Assembly: GCF_000015285.1 (NCBI RefSeq)
Contig: NC_008709.1
Location: forward strand, 1,178,001-1,242,000
Reading direction: 5' to 3'
DNA from: Psychromonas ingrahamii 37
GTDB lineage: Bacteria; Pseudomonadota; Gammaproteobacteria; Enterobacterales; Psychromonadaceae
DNA: 64,000 bases
Under the pieces are notes generated by a model. The model was not told where the DNA came from. It made no database searches and was given only the letters and a program-made list of their open reading frames with translations. The number at the start of each line of letters is the position of its first letter. Within the stretch, counting starts at the first letter, position 1. The position numbers and the translations under genes are program-made. Shown piece after piece: positions 1 through 8,666 of the stretch.

Positions 1-377
1 TTATTTACAAAACATGACAATGCTTTTTTCGTGTAAGGGATGGGTAATAAATCATTAAAAAAATTGCTTTGTAATGAGCTCCAACTGATGTGATCGGACA
101 CTAATACTGGTTGAAAAATATCAATAATCTGTTTAAGGTTTTGTAAATGTGTTTTACTGATGTCTTCGCTGCTGCCGATTGACAACCCAATACCGTGAAA
201 GCTAAGAGGGTAATGAGCCGCGATTTGTTCAAGATAAAAACGGTTTTGACTGTGCGGATTAAAATAGTTTTCACTGTGCACTTCAAGAAAACCCAATGTC
301 GGCAATTGATCTAATAGGGTCTGATAATGGGGGTGACGAAGTCCTATCCCAACAGTGCCTGCCTGTATTTTTTTCAA
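1..377 (-). CDS. bufB: BufB-type DUF692 (MNIO family) protein, 5' part only
   Basis: Translating the minus strand gives an uninterrupted DUF692 N-terminus: a GIGLRHPHY motif, then EVHSENYF, then SFHGIGLSIGSSEDI and SDHISWS, all family hallmarks with metal-binding His, Glu and Asp residues. DUF692/MNIO enzymes are iron enzymes that modify cysteines in small partner peptides; in bufferin operons BufB acts on BufA. The gene lies 97 bp downstream of bufA on the same strand and runs off the left edge, so the C-terminus and any bufC are not visible. No ATG fits. I chose a TTG at 377 because an AGGA lies about 8 nt upstream; another in-frame TTG lies further upstream, inside the stem-loop at 401-434. 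The family call is firm and the start is uncertain. Confidence 0.88.
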   Translation of the reverse strand, partial: MKKIQAGTVGIGLRHPHYQTLLDQLPTLGFLEVHSENYFNPHSQNRFYLEQIAAHYPLSFHGIGLSIGSSEDISKTHLQNLKQIIDIFQPVLVSDHISWSSLQSNFFNDLLPIPYTKKALSCFVN

Positions 378-400
378 TGTCTTTAATCCTAAAAAATGTC

Positions 401-434
401 TATCCAAACCTCTTGCTTAGAAGTGGTTTGGATA
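401..434 (-). promoter_or_regulatory. Intercistronic stem-loop between bufA and bufB
   Basis: TATCCAAACC at 401-410 is the exact reverse complement of GGTTTGGATA at 425-434, giving a 10-bp stem with a 14-nt loop. It sits between the bufA stop and the bufB start and has no U-tract. It could stabilise the bufA message or attenuate bufB, which would yield more peptide than enzyme; this role is inferred. Confidence 0.5.
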
Positions 435-473
435 TTATTTGGCAGTTAAAAATCTCGGCATCAAATAAAAAAG

Positions 474-737
474 TTATGCTTTTTTAGGCTCTAAAGAACC
501 ACCGCCTAATTTAGCGCACAACCCTTCAGGCACTGCAAGAAATGCATCGCCTTGATTATCAACTTTAGAAGTCCCTGCACATGAGCTTGTTTTTGTAGCG
601 CAGTCATTTTGACCCGCCGCTGCAACGCCATAACATTTCTCTTTACCGGCGGCCATTGCGGGAGTCGAAACAAGTGCACCACCAACAGCGATCAGAGTTG
701 AAAACGTAGCAGCTAAAGCAAGATTAGATTTTTTCAT
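474..737 (-). CDS. bufA: BufA1-like DUF2282 periplasmic small protein (bufferin precursor)
   Basis: An 87-residue protein with a clear Sec signal peptide (positively charged N-terminus, hydrophobic stretch, AMA-A cleavage region near residue 30). The short mature part has four cysteines, C35, C46, C53 and C74, the hallmark of DUF2282 bufferins. Members are copper- or metal-related peptides whose cysteines are modified by the DUF692 enzyme encoded next door. The start ATG at 737 is preceded by GAGGAATATC, a good ribosome site. The gene is divergent from an ECF sigma factor and a DUF3379 gene, a pairing that suggests control by that sigma factor. Family assignment is strong; the metal specificity here is unknown. 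Confidence 0.9.
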   Translation of the reverse strand: MKKSNLALAATFSTLIAVGGALVSTPAMAAGKEKCYGVAAAGQNDCATKTSSCAGTSKVDNQGDAFLAVPEGLCAKLGGGSLEPKKA

Positions 738-956
738 GATAGATATTCCTCTATAATAAAATTAAGCAAATGCTGAAATAGCAATTATGCATTGTTGTAG
801 TTTCAAGTATATAAACCGAGTTATCAGAACAAAAATTTCAAAATTAGTCACTTTTCTTTAAATTTTTTAAATTAATCATTTATTTTCAAGGGGTTGTGGT
901 GAGGTTGTTTTATAAGCATTTTTTGAAAATATAATTTTTCCTAAGAAGAGAAATAA
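738..956. promoter_or_regulatory. Divergent bufA / sigma factor intergenic region
   Basis: This 219-bp, strongly AT-rich gap must hold both divergent promoters. On the minus strand a TGAAAC at 805-800 resembles an ECF-type -35 box for bufA, but I cannot find a convincing matching -10. The sigma gene is preceded by AAGAAGAG, spaced 7 nt from its ATG. No match to one shared promoter motif on both sides is obvious. Confidence 0.3.
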
Positions 957-1523
957 ATGAATTTATTTAATCGAAAACGAAATATAAGTTCAAAATCCTT
1001 GGTCTTTAAGGATATGAATAAAAAACAGAAACGTTATGAAGCACTCGTCAATATCTATAGCCCGGATCTTTACCGTTATGCATTTTGGATCTGTCGTGAT
1101 CCTCATATAGCACAAGATTTAGTGCAGGAGACCTGCTTGCGCGCCTGGAAGAGTCTGGACAGTTTATTGGACGATAAAGCCGCTAAAGGTTGGTTATTTA
1201 CCATATTACGTCGTGAAAATGCACGTCGTTTTGAACGCAAGCAGTTTTCTTTAGTCGATATCGCTGATAACGAAGTGGCGGATGATCATGATTCATCAGA
1301 AGAGATGGATAAAGAATTATTACGTCGTAAAATATTGCGCTTAGCAGATGAATATAAAGACCCTTTGTTATTGCAGCTTATCGCAGGTTTTAGCACTGAG
1401 GAAATTGCGCAGCAGCTAAATTTAAATAAAAACACCGTATTAACGCGGTTGTTTAGAGCAAAGAATTTATTAAAATCATCATTATCAGCAACAACTAAAA
1501 GTAGTGGGGTAGCACATGGATGA
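957..1523 (+). CDS. ECF-type RNA polymerase sigma factor
   Basis: A 188-residue sigma-70 family protein. Region 2 spans roughly residues 25-90 (YSPDLYRYAFWICRD, then DLVQETCLRAWKSL) and region 4 roughly 130-180 (GFSTEEIAQQLNLNKNTVL, a helix-turn-helix). There is no region 1 or 3, which is the ECF layout. It overlaps the next gene by 8 bp, the usual coupling of a sigma factor and its anti-sigma partner. The ATG at 957 has AAGAAGAG 7 nt upstream. A second ATG at 1014 would start at MNKKQKRYEAL, closer to typical family starts, so the first 19 residues may be optional. The likely target is the divergent bufferin operon; that is inferred from position. Confidence 0.9.
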   Translation: MNLFNRKRNISSKSLVFKDMNKKQKRYEALVNIYSPDLYRYAFWICRDPHIAQDLVQETCLRAWKSLDSLLDDKAAKGWLFTILRRENARRFERKQFSLVDIADNEVADDHDSSEEMDKELLRRKILRLADEYKDPLLLQLIAGFSTEEIAQQLNLNKNTVLTRLFRAKNLLKSSLSATTKSSGVAHG

Positions 1524-2229
1524 TATATTATTTCGTCATACTGCAATTGCGACGCCGAATGACAAAAGTGACGAATTTTTGCGCAGGCAGTTTGATTCAG
1601 AGCAAGATAAAACCTTTGTTGATCAGGCAAAAAAATTTGATTTAGAGTTAGAGTCGGTATTAAACGTTGATCCGCCGGATGACATGATCGATAAAATCCT
1701 GTTAGAGCAAAGTTTTGCGATTGAAAATAAAAAGAACGTAAACCAGCGTTGGCATTTAGCTATTGCAGCATCAGTCGCTTTTATTATTGGAATAAGTTTA
1801 CCACTATTAAATAATCTGAATAACTTTACTCAAGACATAGGGACAGTAGCGCTTCAACATATCCAAAAAGAGTATTCTTTTACTGAAAAAGTCAATGAAA
1901 AAGCCAAGCTCTCTACTGTCAATGCCAAGCTTGCAAGTTATGGTGGTCTGGCAAAAGATGATCTAGGCGACGTTCTTTATGTGAATCACTGTGCTTTTGA
2001 CGGGAGGCCCGGATTGCATATGATTATTCAGGGTGAGCAAGGACGTATTACCGTGTTTGTTGTGCCGGATGACGATGGGTGAATAAACTCACCTGATTTT
2101 CATAATCAAAATTTTAAAGGTTTGACTGAAAAATTAGGAAAAGTAAGTTTGGTTATTGTTGGTAAAAAGAACGAACCGCTTGAAAAGATGCAACTAAAAC
2201 TAAAAGAAAATATTCAGTGGCAAATATAA
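1516..2229 (+). pseudogene. DUF3379 family protein (putative anti-sigma factor) interrupted by in-frame TGA
   Basis: The frame from 1516 encodes a DUF3379-like protein: a cytoplasmic N-terminus, one membrane segment near residues 79-98, and a soluble C-terminal domain. A TGA at 2080-2082 ends it after VFVVPDDDG. The same frame then stays open for 48 more codons to TAA at 2227-2229 and encodes the rest of the family fold (KVSLVIVGKKNEPLEKM, ending in IQWQI), so the stop is a single nonsense substitution and not a frameshift. The short product would be 188 residues and the full one 237 plus the residue at the TGA. DUF3379 genes commonly sit directly behind ECF sigma genes. Loss of its C-terminus may deregulate the sigma factor; readthrough or a base-call error are alternatives. 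Confidence 0.8.
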
Positions 2230-2277
2230 AAATGTATTTTTTGTTCCCATTCTTTGAGTAATAGGCAGTACTTTTGT

Positions 2278-2313
2278 GATTGGTTGCTTGAATTATCGGC
2301 AACCAATCTTTTT
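2278..2313 (+). terminator. Rho-independent terminator after the sigma/DUF3379 operon
   Basis: GATTGGTTGC at 2278-2287 pairs perfectly with GCAACCAATC at 2299-2308, followed by TTTTT. It closes the operon 49 bp beyond the full-length DUF3379 stop, which supports the longer frame being the ancestral gene. Confidence 0.85.
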
Positions 2314-2327
2314 GTGCACCTTTTTTG

Positions 2328-2356
2328 TTGACAGTAAGTACTGCAAAAAATATACT
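2328..2356 (+). promoter_or_regulatory. Sigma-70 promoter of the tRNA-Asn cluster
   Basis: A consensus TTGACA at 2328-2333 and TATACT at 2351-2356 are separated by 17 bp. A GC-rich stretch, GCGCCCG, follows the -10, as in promoters under stringent control. The first tRNA-Asn begins about 100 bp downstream. Confidence 0.85.
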
Positions 2357-2464
2357 GCGCCCGTCTTAAAGACTCCTGCATTTAATTGCATGTTGTTTTG
2401 AACAAGAGAAAAATAAAACACCTCTTGAGATTATTTAATAAAATAGTTAATCTAAAAAGACAAT

Positions 2465-2540
2465 TCCTCTTTAGCTCAGTTGGTAGAGCAACGGACTGTT
2501 AATCCGTTTGTCGCTAGTTCAAGTCTAGCAAGGGGAGCCA
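2465..2540 (+). tRNA. tRNA-Asn (GTT), copy 1
   Basis: A complete 76-nt cloverleaf: acceptor TCCTCTT pairs with AAGGGGA, the D-arm is TAGCTCAGTTGGTAGAGCA, the anticodon stem-loop is CGGACTGTTAATCCG with anticodon GTT, the T-arm is GTTCAAGTC, and CCA is encoded. This is the first of four intact copies behind one strong promoter. Confidence 0.97.
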
Positions 2541-2818
2541 CATTTAGTTATTATTGCTAAGGTGATAATAACAAGTCGGAAGACTTAAAATGCTTACAAC
2601 TTCTATTAGAGCAGTTGAGGCACGTTAATTAGGTTACACCGAATTAATGTAAGTAGAAGACAATTCCTCTTTAGCTCAGTTGGTAGAGCAGTTGAGGCAA
2701 GTTAATTGGGTTACACTGAATTAATGTAAGTAAAAGATAATTCCTCTTTAGCTCAGTTTGTAGAGCAGTTGAGGCACGTTAATTGGGTTACACTGAATTA
2801 ATGTAAGTAAAAGATAAT

Positions 2819-2894
2819 TCCTCTTTAGCTCAGTTGGTAGAGCAACGGACTGTTAATCCGTTTGTCGCTAGTTCAAGTCTAGCAAGGGGAGCCA
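2819..2894 (+). tRNA. tRNA-Asn (GTT), copy 2
   Basis: Identical in sequence to the copy at 2465-2540, including encoded CCA. Its 3' spacer carries the same two hairpins (GTTATTAT paired with ATAATAAC, and AAGTC-GGAA-GACTT), probably processing sites. Confidence 0.97.
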
Positions 2895-3094
2895 CATTAA
2901 GTTATTATTGATAAGGTGATAATAACGAGTCGGAAGACTTAAAATGCCTACAACTTCTATTAGAGTAGTTGAGGCACGTTAATCAGGTTACACTGAATTA
3001 ATGTAAGTAAAAGACAATTCCTTTTTTGCTCAGTTTGTAGAGCAGTTGAGGCACGTTAATCAGGTTACACTGAATAATGTAAGTAAAAGACAAT

Positions 3095-3170
3095 TCCTCT
3101 TTAGCTCAGTTGGTAGAGCAACGGACTGTTAATCCGTTTGTCGCTAGTTCAAGTCTAGCAAGGGGAGCCA
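3095..3170 (+). tRNA. tRNA-Asn (GTT), copy 3
   Basis: Identical to the other intact copies with GTT anticodon and encoded CCA. Its 3' spacer differs after the AAGTC-GGAA-GACTT hairpin: it continues into a palindromic stretch containing CTATTAGCCGAGCTAATA at about 3230-3248, found only behind this copy. Confidence 0.97.
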
Positions 3171-3424
3171 CATTTAGTTATTATTGCTAAAGTGATAATA
3201 AAAAGTCGGAAGACTTAAAACATACACTAGTCTATTAGCCGAGCTAATAAAGTCGCGTATGCAAAAGACAATTCCTCTTTAGCTCAGTTGGTAGAGCAGT
3301 TGAGGTACGTTAATCAGGTTACACTGAATAATGTAAATAAAAGACAATTCCTTTTTTGCTCAGTTTGTAGAGCAGTTGAGGCACGTTAATCAGGTTACAC
3401 TGAATAATGTAAATAAAAGACAAT

Positions 3425-3500
3425 TCCTCTTTAGCTCAGTTGGTAGAGCAACGGACTGTTAATCCGTTTGTCGCTAGTTCAAGTCTAGCAAGGGGAGCCA
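3425..3500 (+). tRNA. tRNA-Asn (GTT), copy 4
   Basis: The last intact copy, identical to the others. It is followed within 5 bp by the cluster's terminator. Confidence 0.97.
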
Positions 3501-3504
3501 CATT

Positions 3505-3544
3505 AAAAAAACCTAAGCTTAAATATAAGCTTAGGTTTTTTTTT
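3505..3544 (+). terminator. Terminator of the tRNA-Asn cluster
   Basis: AAACCTAAGCTTA pairs with TAAGCTTAGGTTT around a short AATA loop, then a run of T. It is a strong rho-independent terminator directly behind the fourth intact tRNA-Asn. Confidence 0.93.
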
Positions 3545-4347
3545 GCCAAAAAATGAGAAGATTAATAAAATCCGCACTATACAAGGAAGCATTTCTTGCT
3601 GAAAGCCTAATATAAACTTCGATAATAAAGCACCAGATGGTTTACTCAAGGCAGTCTTTTGTTGTATAGCTAATCTAGCGAGCGGATCGTTGATTACAAT
3701 TGCTGCTGCTCTATATTGTCCCTAGCAGTAAACGTAATGCCAGATATAAGGGAGGCTTATACAATTATGTTTATCACTTTTTGAATTGGGGCATATAAGC
3801 TTTGCATCATGCCTAGTCGCTATTGCAACTTATATATGTGCCACAAGCTTTAAAATAATTTTTACTGGTTTCATATTAATTAAGCGTAAAGAAAATTAAC
3901 TCGGTGTCATTTCCGTATTAGAAAGCACTTTATTATTTGTAAAAATAAAACCTTGGATAAGATCTTCTGCTAAATCAGCACCAACACCAGTATTTTTAAT
4001 TATATGGGTTTTTTAATGTTTTTTATGTACTGACAATAAGATTACCCTGCATTTGAAAGATCAGGGTGTTTAATTATCTGGTGACTGCAATCAATGCTTT
4101 TTTGTTCATTTCTACTTCAGCTAAGTAGAGCATAAAATTGATGGGTGCAGTATTTTAAAATAATTTATTTCTTATGAACTTTTGAAAGCTAATACGGCCT
4201 AATAATTTGATAAATATTTCACTTTTCATATCAAACATACCTGTGAGTTTAAATAATAAAATTAGAGTAATGAGTAGATATTATTCGGAGCATAAGGGTT
4301 TATTTCGAGAATATTATTGGTTGTGATTACTATTTAAACACTCAGTG
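3545..4347. other. Gene-poor gap between the two tRNA clusters
   Basis: There is no intact gene. A plus-strand open stretch around 3627-3721 (reading APDGLLKAVFCCIANLASG) suggests a decayed coding sequence, but I cannot name the family and stops follow. The part around 4079-4160 contains GACTGCAATCAATGC and flanking sequence that resembles 34955-35035, so it is probably a remnant of a dispersed repeat. The rest is AT-rich with no clear structure. Confidence 0.4.
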
Positions 4348-4376
4348 TTAATGTATCAAATAGTGCTTGCTATAAT
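4348..4376 (+). promoter_or_regulatory. Probable promoter of the initiator tRNA array
   Basis: A perfect TATAAT at 4371-4376 has an extended -10 (TGC just before it). The -35 position reads TTAATG at 17-bp spacing, which is weak. It lies about 90 bp upstream of the first initiator tRNA and no better candidate is closer. Confidence 0.5.
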
Positions 4377-4465
4377 AATGTGATCTCTATATCATTCGCC
4401 GCTCTTAAAGCTGTATATTTCATCGAAGTGATGTTTATTAACCGCCTAAGAAAAGTTAATACGGA

Positions 4466-4542
<77 letters not shown>

Positions 4543-4587
4543 ACTTTACTTGTTAAAGATTTAGAAAAAAGAAACACCAATATCGGA

Positions 4588-4664
<77 letters not shown>

Positions 4665-4709
4665 ACTTTACTTGTTAAAGATTTAGAAAAAAGAAACACC
4701 AATATCGGA

Positions 4710-4786
<77 letters not shown>

Positions 4787-4831
4787 ACTTTACTTGTTAA
4801 AGATTTAGAAAAAAGAAACACCAATATCGGA

Positions 4832-4908
<77 letters not shown>

Positions 4909-4953
4909 ACTTTACTTGTTAAAGATTTAGAAAAAAGAAACACCAATATCGGA

Positions 4954-5030
<77 letters not shown>

Positions 5031-5075
5031 ACTTTACTTGTTAGAGATTTAGAAAAAAGAAATACCAATATCGGA

Positions 5076-5152
<77 letters not shown>

Positions 5153-5197
5153 ACTTTACTTGTTAAAGATTTAGAAAAAAGAAATACCAATATCGGA

Positions 5198-5274
<77 letters not shown>

Positions 5275-5296
5275 ACTTTAAAATGTTTAAAAGAAA

Positions 5297-5365
5297 GAGT
5301 TCATCGGGCTCAACTCTTATAAACACTAGCGAAGGTCTTAGGTTCAAATCCTGCTCTGGCAACCA
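5297..5365 (+). pseudogene. Degenerate initiator tRNA relic
   Basis: It matches the 3' two-thirds of the initiator tRNA (CATCGGGCTCA, then GAAGGTCTTAGGTTC, ending GGCAACCA). The anticodon stem-loop is disrupted by an insertion (CTCTTATAAACACTAG) and the 5' acceptor strand is missing, so it cannot fold. Confidence 0.85.
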
Positions 5366-5473
5366 ATTCATATTCTAATTTAAATCCCCCGAAAAAAAAT
5401 ACAATAAAAAATGCTAACTATTCTAAATTTTGTCTTTTTCGTAAATACTGTTTTCTAATTTTTATAGCGATAA

Positions 5474-5695
5474 ATAATTAGATTATATCCAATAGATGAT
5501 CAGGCTTTGTTGCTAACAAAAACATGTGGCTGTGTACGCTTTGTTTATGACCGAATTTTGAAAATTTGCAGCGATGCTTACTATAAAGATAGTACGAGCA
5601 TTAACTATTCAGTTTTGAGTAAAATACTGGCGAACCTTAGAAAAGATCCTAAGTTCGTCTGGTTGAAAGAAGTCGCATCTTTATCACCACAGTAA
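5474..5695 (+). pseudogene. TnpB (IS200/IS605 OrfB) N-terminal relic
   Basis: The frame encodes the first ~70 residues of a TnpB-like protein: IRLYPIDDQALLLTKTCGCV, then RFVYDRIL, and at the end KFVWLKEVASLSPQ, which match the conserved TnpB N-terminal blocks (FRIYP, TFGCVRFVYN, WLKEVDS). It has no start codon in the natural position, stops at 5693-5695, and has no RuvC catalytic part. It is a dead fragment of an IS605-group element. No intact element end or omega-RNA region is recognisable next to it. Confidence 0.8.
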
Positions 5696-5747
5696 ACAGT
5701 CTTTACCAACTTTTTGGGATGTACTAAACCTTTAAAAATAAAAATGC

Positions 5748-5777
5748 TCGTCAGTTATTCCACTTAGTGGGTGACGA
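5748..5777 (-). terminator. Terminator of the GGDEF-EAL gene
   Basis: TCGTCA at 5748-5753 pairs with TGACGA at 5772-5777, with an inner CCACTTAGTGG stem. On the minus strand it lies directly after the stop codon and is followed by a T-rich run, so it ends the gene at 5778-8666. Confidence 0.65.
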
Positions 5778-8666
5778 CTAATAATCTCCTTCAAAGTCAG
5801 CTTGCTGATTTAGCGGAGGGGAAGTCAAATCATGATTATGTCGGAACTGTTCAAACTCCACAGAAGGAAGCGGTTTGCTGAAATAGTATCCTTGTACCTC
5901 ATGACATCCATGTAGCCGCAAGAAGGCTAACTGTTCGGCAGTTTCGACGCCTTCTGCAATAGTTTGTAATCCTAGGTTGCTTGCCATATCTATGATGGCA
6001 CTGACAATAGCGCGGTCGTCAGGATCATTTGAAATATCACGTATAAAGGATTGATCTATCTTCAGTTTGTATACTTTGAACTTTTTCAGATAGCTTAGAG
6101 AAGAATATCCTGTACCAAAATCATCGATGGACATGCGGATTCCCTGCTCGTGAAACGTATTCATAACATTAATCACAGACTCCGGATCATGCATCGTAAC
6201 CGCTTCGGTCAGTTCCAATTCCAGATATTCGTTTGGCAATTGTACTTCGGCCAGAATGTCGGTGATCAGAGTCAGTAAGTTTTTCTGTCTAAACTGCACT
6301 ACAGATAAATTTACTGCGATTATCATGGGAGTAAATCCGTCGTCCATCCAGTTTTTTGTTTGCCTTATCGCGGTGCGAAGAACCCATTCCCCAATCTCAA
6401 TAATTTGACCGCTACTTTCTGCTATTGGGATAAATTCAGCAGGAGAGATCATTCCAAGTTCTGGATGATGCCATCTTAATAAGGCTTCAGCCCCTATAAT
6501 TTGTCCGTTAGATGTTGAAATTTGTGGCTGATAATATAGTTGCAGTTCATTACGTTTTAGTGCATGGCGCAGTGCATTTTCCAATTGCAGGTTACGGGAT
6601 GCACTTAACTGCATCTCCGGTGTAACGAAATGAAAACCGTTGCGACTGTCATTCTTGACCCTGTACATAGCAGTCTCGGCATTTTTTAGCAGTGTTTTGA
6701 AATCGTTACCGTCATTTGGATAGATAGCAATCCCGATTGAAGGCGTTATAGTCAGCTCATTGTGTTCAACGACAGAAGCTTTGGAAATTTCTTGAATCAG
6801 AGTTGTGGCAATATGCATTGCCGCATTCGCATCGGTATTAGGGAAAAGCATAATAAATTCGTCACCTCCCAAACGCGACACGGTATCTACTTCCCGAATT
6901 GCTTTCTTGATTCGTTTTGCGATCTTTATTAATACTTGATCGCCAACAGTATGTCCTAAAGAATCGTTGATATTTTTGAAATTATCGAGATCCAGGAACA
7001 TCACCGTTAAAGGTTGATGATTGCTTTGTGCCATATTAAGCCGGTATTTAACCTGAGCTTGCAGCATACGACGGTTTGGTAATCCCGTGAGCTGATCGAA
7101 ATAAGCGAGGTTTTCAGTATAGGCTTCAGCCTTCTTTTTTTCAGTAATGTCTTCTTTGATAGCCACATAGTTGGTTATTTTGCCATCAGCTTGTTTTACG
7201 GGCGTGATGGTAGCCGATTCGATATAGATACTTTTGTCTTTGCGGCGATTTATAATTTCACCATGCCATATGTCACCGCGTGTCAAATGGGCCCACATCT
7301 CTTTAAAGGTTGTTTGCGGTGTTTTACCTGATTTCAATATACGAGGGTTTTGACCAAGTACTTCATCCCGACTGTATCCGGTTACCTTTATAAACATATT
7401 ATTAACATATTCAATCTTGCCATCAAGATCGGTAATAACAATAGAATTTGGGCTTTGTTCAACAGCTAATGAGAGTTTGAGCAGCGAATCAGAAGCACGT
7501 TTTTGTTCCGTGATATCTTGAACAGTGCCGACCATTTTTACAGGTAACCCATCGTTATCAAATTCAAGTTTTCCTAGACCATGAAGCCAGCGTATAGATT
7601 GGTCAGTCTGACGTACAATACGATATTCTTTGTCGAAGGGTTTACCCTTGGCAAGCACTTCATTTTTCAAATAGTCATCCATTTTGATACGATCATCAGG
7701 GTGAACGATAAGAGTCCATCCTTCTGTTGAATGATTATAAGATTGATCTATTCCGAATAACTCATCCAGTATCTCTGAACTTGTCCATATTCCTGTTTTA
7801 AAATTAAGAAGATAACTTCCTAATCCCGCAATTCTTTGATACCTTTTGAGTTTATATGTTTGTTTGATCAACTCTGCCCGCTGTATTACCCCATATAGAA
7901 CCAGTTTATATATACTTTTTAACAGTCCTATTAGCACCAATATATAACTGATTTTTTTCAATAAGTGCGCAGCGTCGAATTCAATATCAAACAAGACCTC
8001 TGAAGAAGACATGAAAACAATCTGTGATATCACGCTGACAATTAATGAAAGCGTAAGCCAATATTCAAAAATATCCTTTTTCCAGTTTCCTTTAACAAGA
8101 TAGCCGCAGAGCGCTAATGAGAAAAACAATCCTGGTACCCATTCCGCCATCCTGTGAAATATAAATTCCGTATTATACGCATTAGAAAGCGGGACAAATG
8201 CAAAAAACAGGAATGTTGTGAGGGTACTGAGGGAAGCAAAAGTATAAAGGTGCCTTTCATTTATAGTAGTGCTGTGCATATATCTAAAATGGATATAACT
8301 CCAAAAGAGAAATATTGATAAAAACAGCCTGGACGCTATCCAGCTCCAGGGAATAAGGGACGAAGGTATACTGGGAAAATATTCAGCAAAAAAGAGGGAG
8401 GTGACTATTGCGTGATAGCCATCTAAAAAAGCGGTTCCAAAGAAACCAACCGCTATTAATAAAAATAATTGATTACTTTTGTTTGTGTGGTAGTGAATAA
8501 AGGATAATATTCCAACAAACAGTGCTAATAACGTAGCAATTATTTCCATGAAAGTATGAAGATGAGTGCTTCCATGCCACTCTATCGATCTGAGTAGGGG
8601 GTAGGACAAGAACAGAAGTATGGTTACAAGAATAAAGTTATATTTTCTTTTACTCTCTAGAGTCAT
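5778..8666 (-). CDS. MASE3-PAS-PAS-GGDEF-EAL cyclic-di-GMP enzyme
   Basis: A 962-residue inner-membrane signalling protein. Residues ~10-260 hold about eight hydrophobic segments of the MASE3 sensor type. Two PAS domains follow (~270-390 and ~395-510, each ending in a DITE motif), then GGDEF (~515-680) and EAL (~695-945). The cyclase motif GGDEF at 600-604 is intact, with an upstream inhibitory-site REVD at 591-594. The EAL domain keeps EAL (727-729), the N and E metal residues in AVNLS and LELTEAV, DDFGTGYSSL, the lysine in KIDQSF, and EGVET. Both activities are therefore possible, and synthesis is likely feedback-inhibited. It is transcribed alone. The signal sensed is unknown. Confidence 0.93.
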   Translation of the reverse strand: MTLESKRKYNFILVTILLFLSYPLLRSIEWHGSTHLHTFMEIIATLLALFVGILSFIHYHTNKSNQLFLLIAVGFFGTAFLDGYHAIVTSLFFAEYFPSIPSSLIPWSWIASRLFLSIFLFWSYIHFRYMHSTTINERHLYTFASLSTLTTFLFFAFVPLSNAYNTEFIFHRMAEWVPGLFFSLALCGYLVKGNWKKDIFEYWLTLSLIVSVISQIVFMSSSEVLFDIEFDAAHLLKKISYILVLIGLLKSIYKLVLYGVIQRAELIKQTYKLKRYQRIAGLGSYLLNFKTGIWTSSEILDELFGIDQSYNHSTEGWTLIVHPDDRIKMDDYLKNEVLAKGKPFDKEYRIVRQTDQSIRWLHGLGKLEFDNDGLPVKMVGTVQDITEQKRASDSLLKLSLAVEQSPNSIVITDLDGKIEYVNNMFIKVTGYSRDEVLGQNPRILKSGKTPQTTFKEMWAHLTRGDIWHGEIINRRKDKSIYIESATITPVKQADGKITNYVAIKEDITEKKKAEAYTENLAYFDQLTGLPNRRMLQAQVKYRLNMAQSNHQPLTVMFLDLDNFKNINDSLGHTVGDQVLIKIAKRIKKAIREVDTVSRLGGDEFIMLFPNTDANAAMHIATTLIQEISKASVVEHNELTITPSIGIAIYPNDGNDFKTLLKNAETAMYRVKNDSRNGFHFVTPEMQLSASRNLQLENALRHALKRNELQLYYQPQISTSNGQIIGAEALLRWHHPELGMISPAEFIPIAESSGQIIEIGEWVLRTAIRQTKNWMDDGFTPMIIAVNLSVVQFRQKNLLTLITDILAEVQLPNEYLELELTEAVTMHDPESVINVMNTFHEQGIRMSIDDFGTGYSSLSYLKKFKVYKLKIDQSFIRDISNDPDDRAIVSAIIDMASNLGLQTIAEGVETAEQLAFLRLHGCHEVQGYYFSKPLPSVEFEQFRHNHDLTSPPLNQQADFEGDY

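Larger units (their letters stand above)
2665..3424 (+). repeat. Five truncated tRNA-Asn relics interleaved with intact genes
   Basis: Five partial copies start at 2665, 2742, 3019, 3273 and 3349. Each keeps only the first ~26 nt of tRNA-Asn (acceptor 5' strand and D-arm, ending TAGAGCA) and then jumps to GTTGAGGCACG, a sequence normally found about 120 bp downstream in the spacer behind an intact gene. Intact copy 1 has TAGAGCA in the D-arm and again in its spacer at 2607-2613 followed by GTTGAGG, so the relics are what a deletion between these 7-bp repeats would leave. Two relics (3019 and 3349) also carry D-arm substitutions and could not fold. None can make a tRNA. Confidence 0.9.

Noticed and set aside
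101..286. Minus-strand open frame of 61 codons
   Set aside because: It lies in another frame of bufB, whose DUF692 motifs are unmistakable; no family features in this frame.
296..487. Plus-strand open frame of 63 codons overlapping the bufA-bufB junction
   Set aside because: Opposite strand to two recognised genes, no ribosome site, no family features.
800..805. TGAAAC as an ECF promoter of bufA
   Set aside because: No matching -10 at proper spacing and no second copy before the sigma gene, so kept only as a remark.
2080..2082. TGA as a selenocysteine codon
   Set aside because: DUF3379 has no known catalytic Cys/Sec at this place and no SECIS-like hairpin follows the codon.
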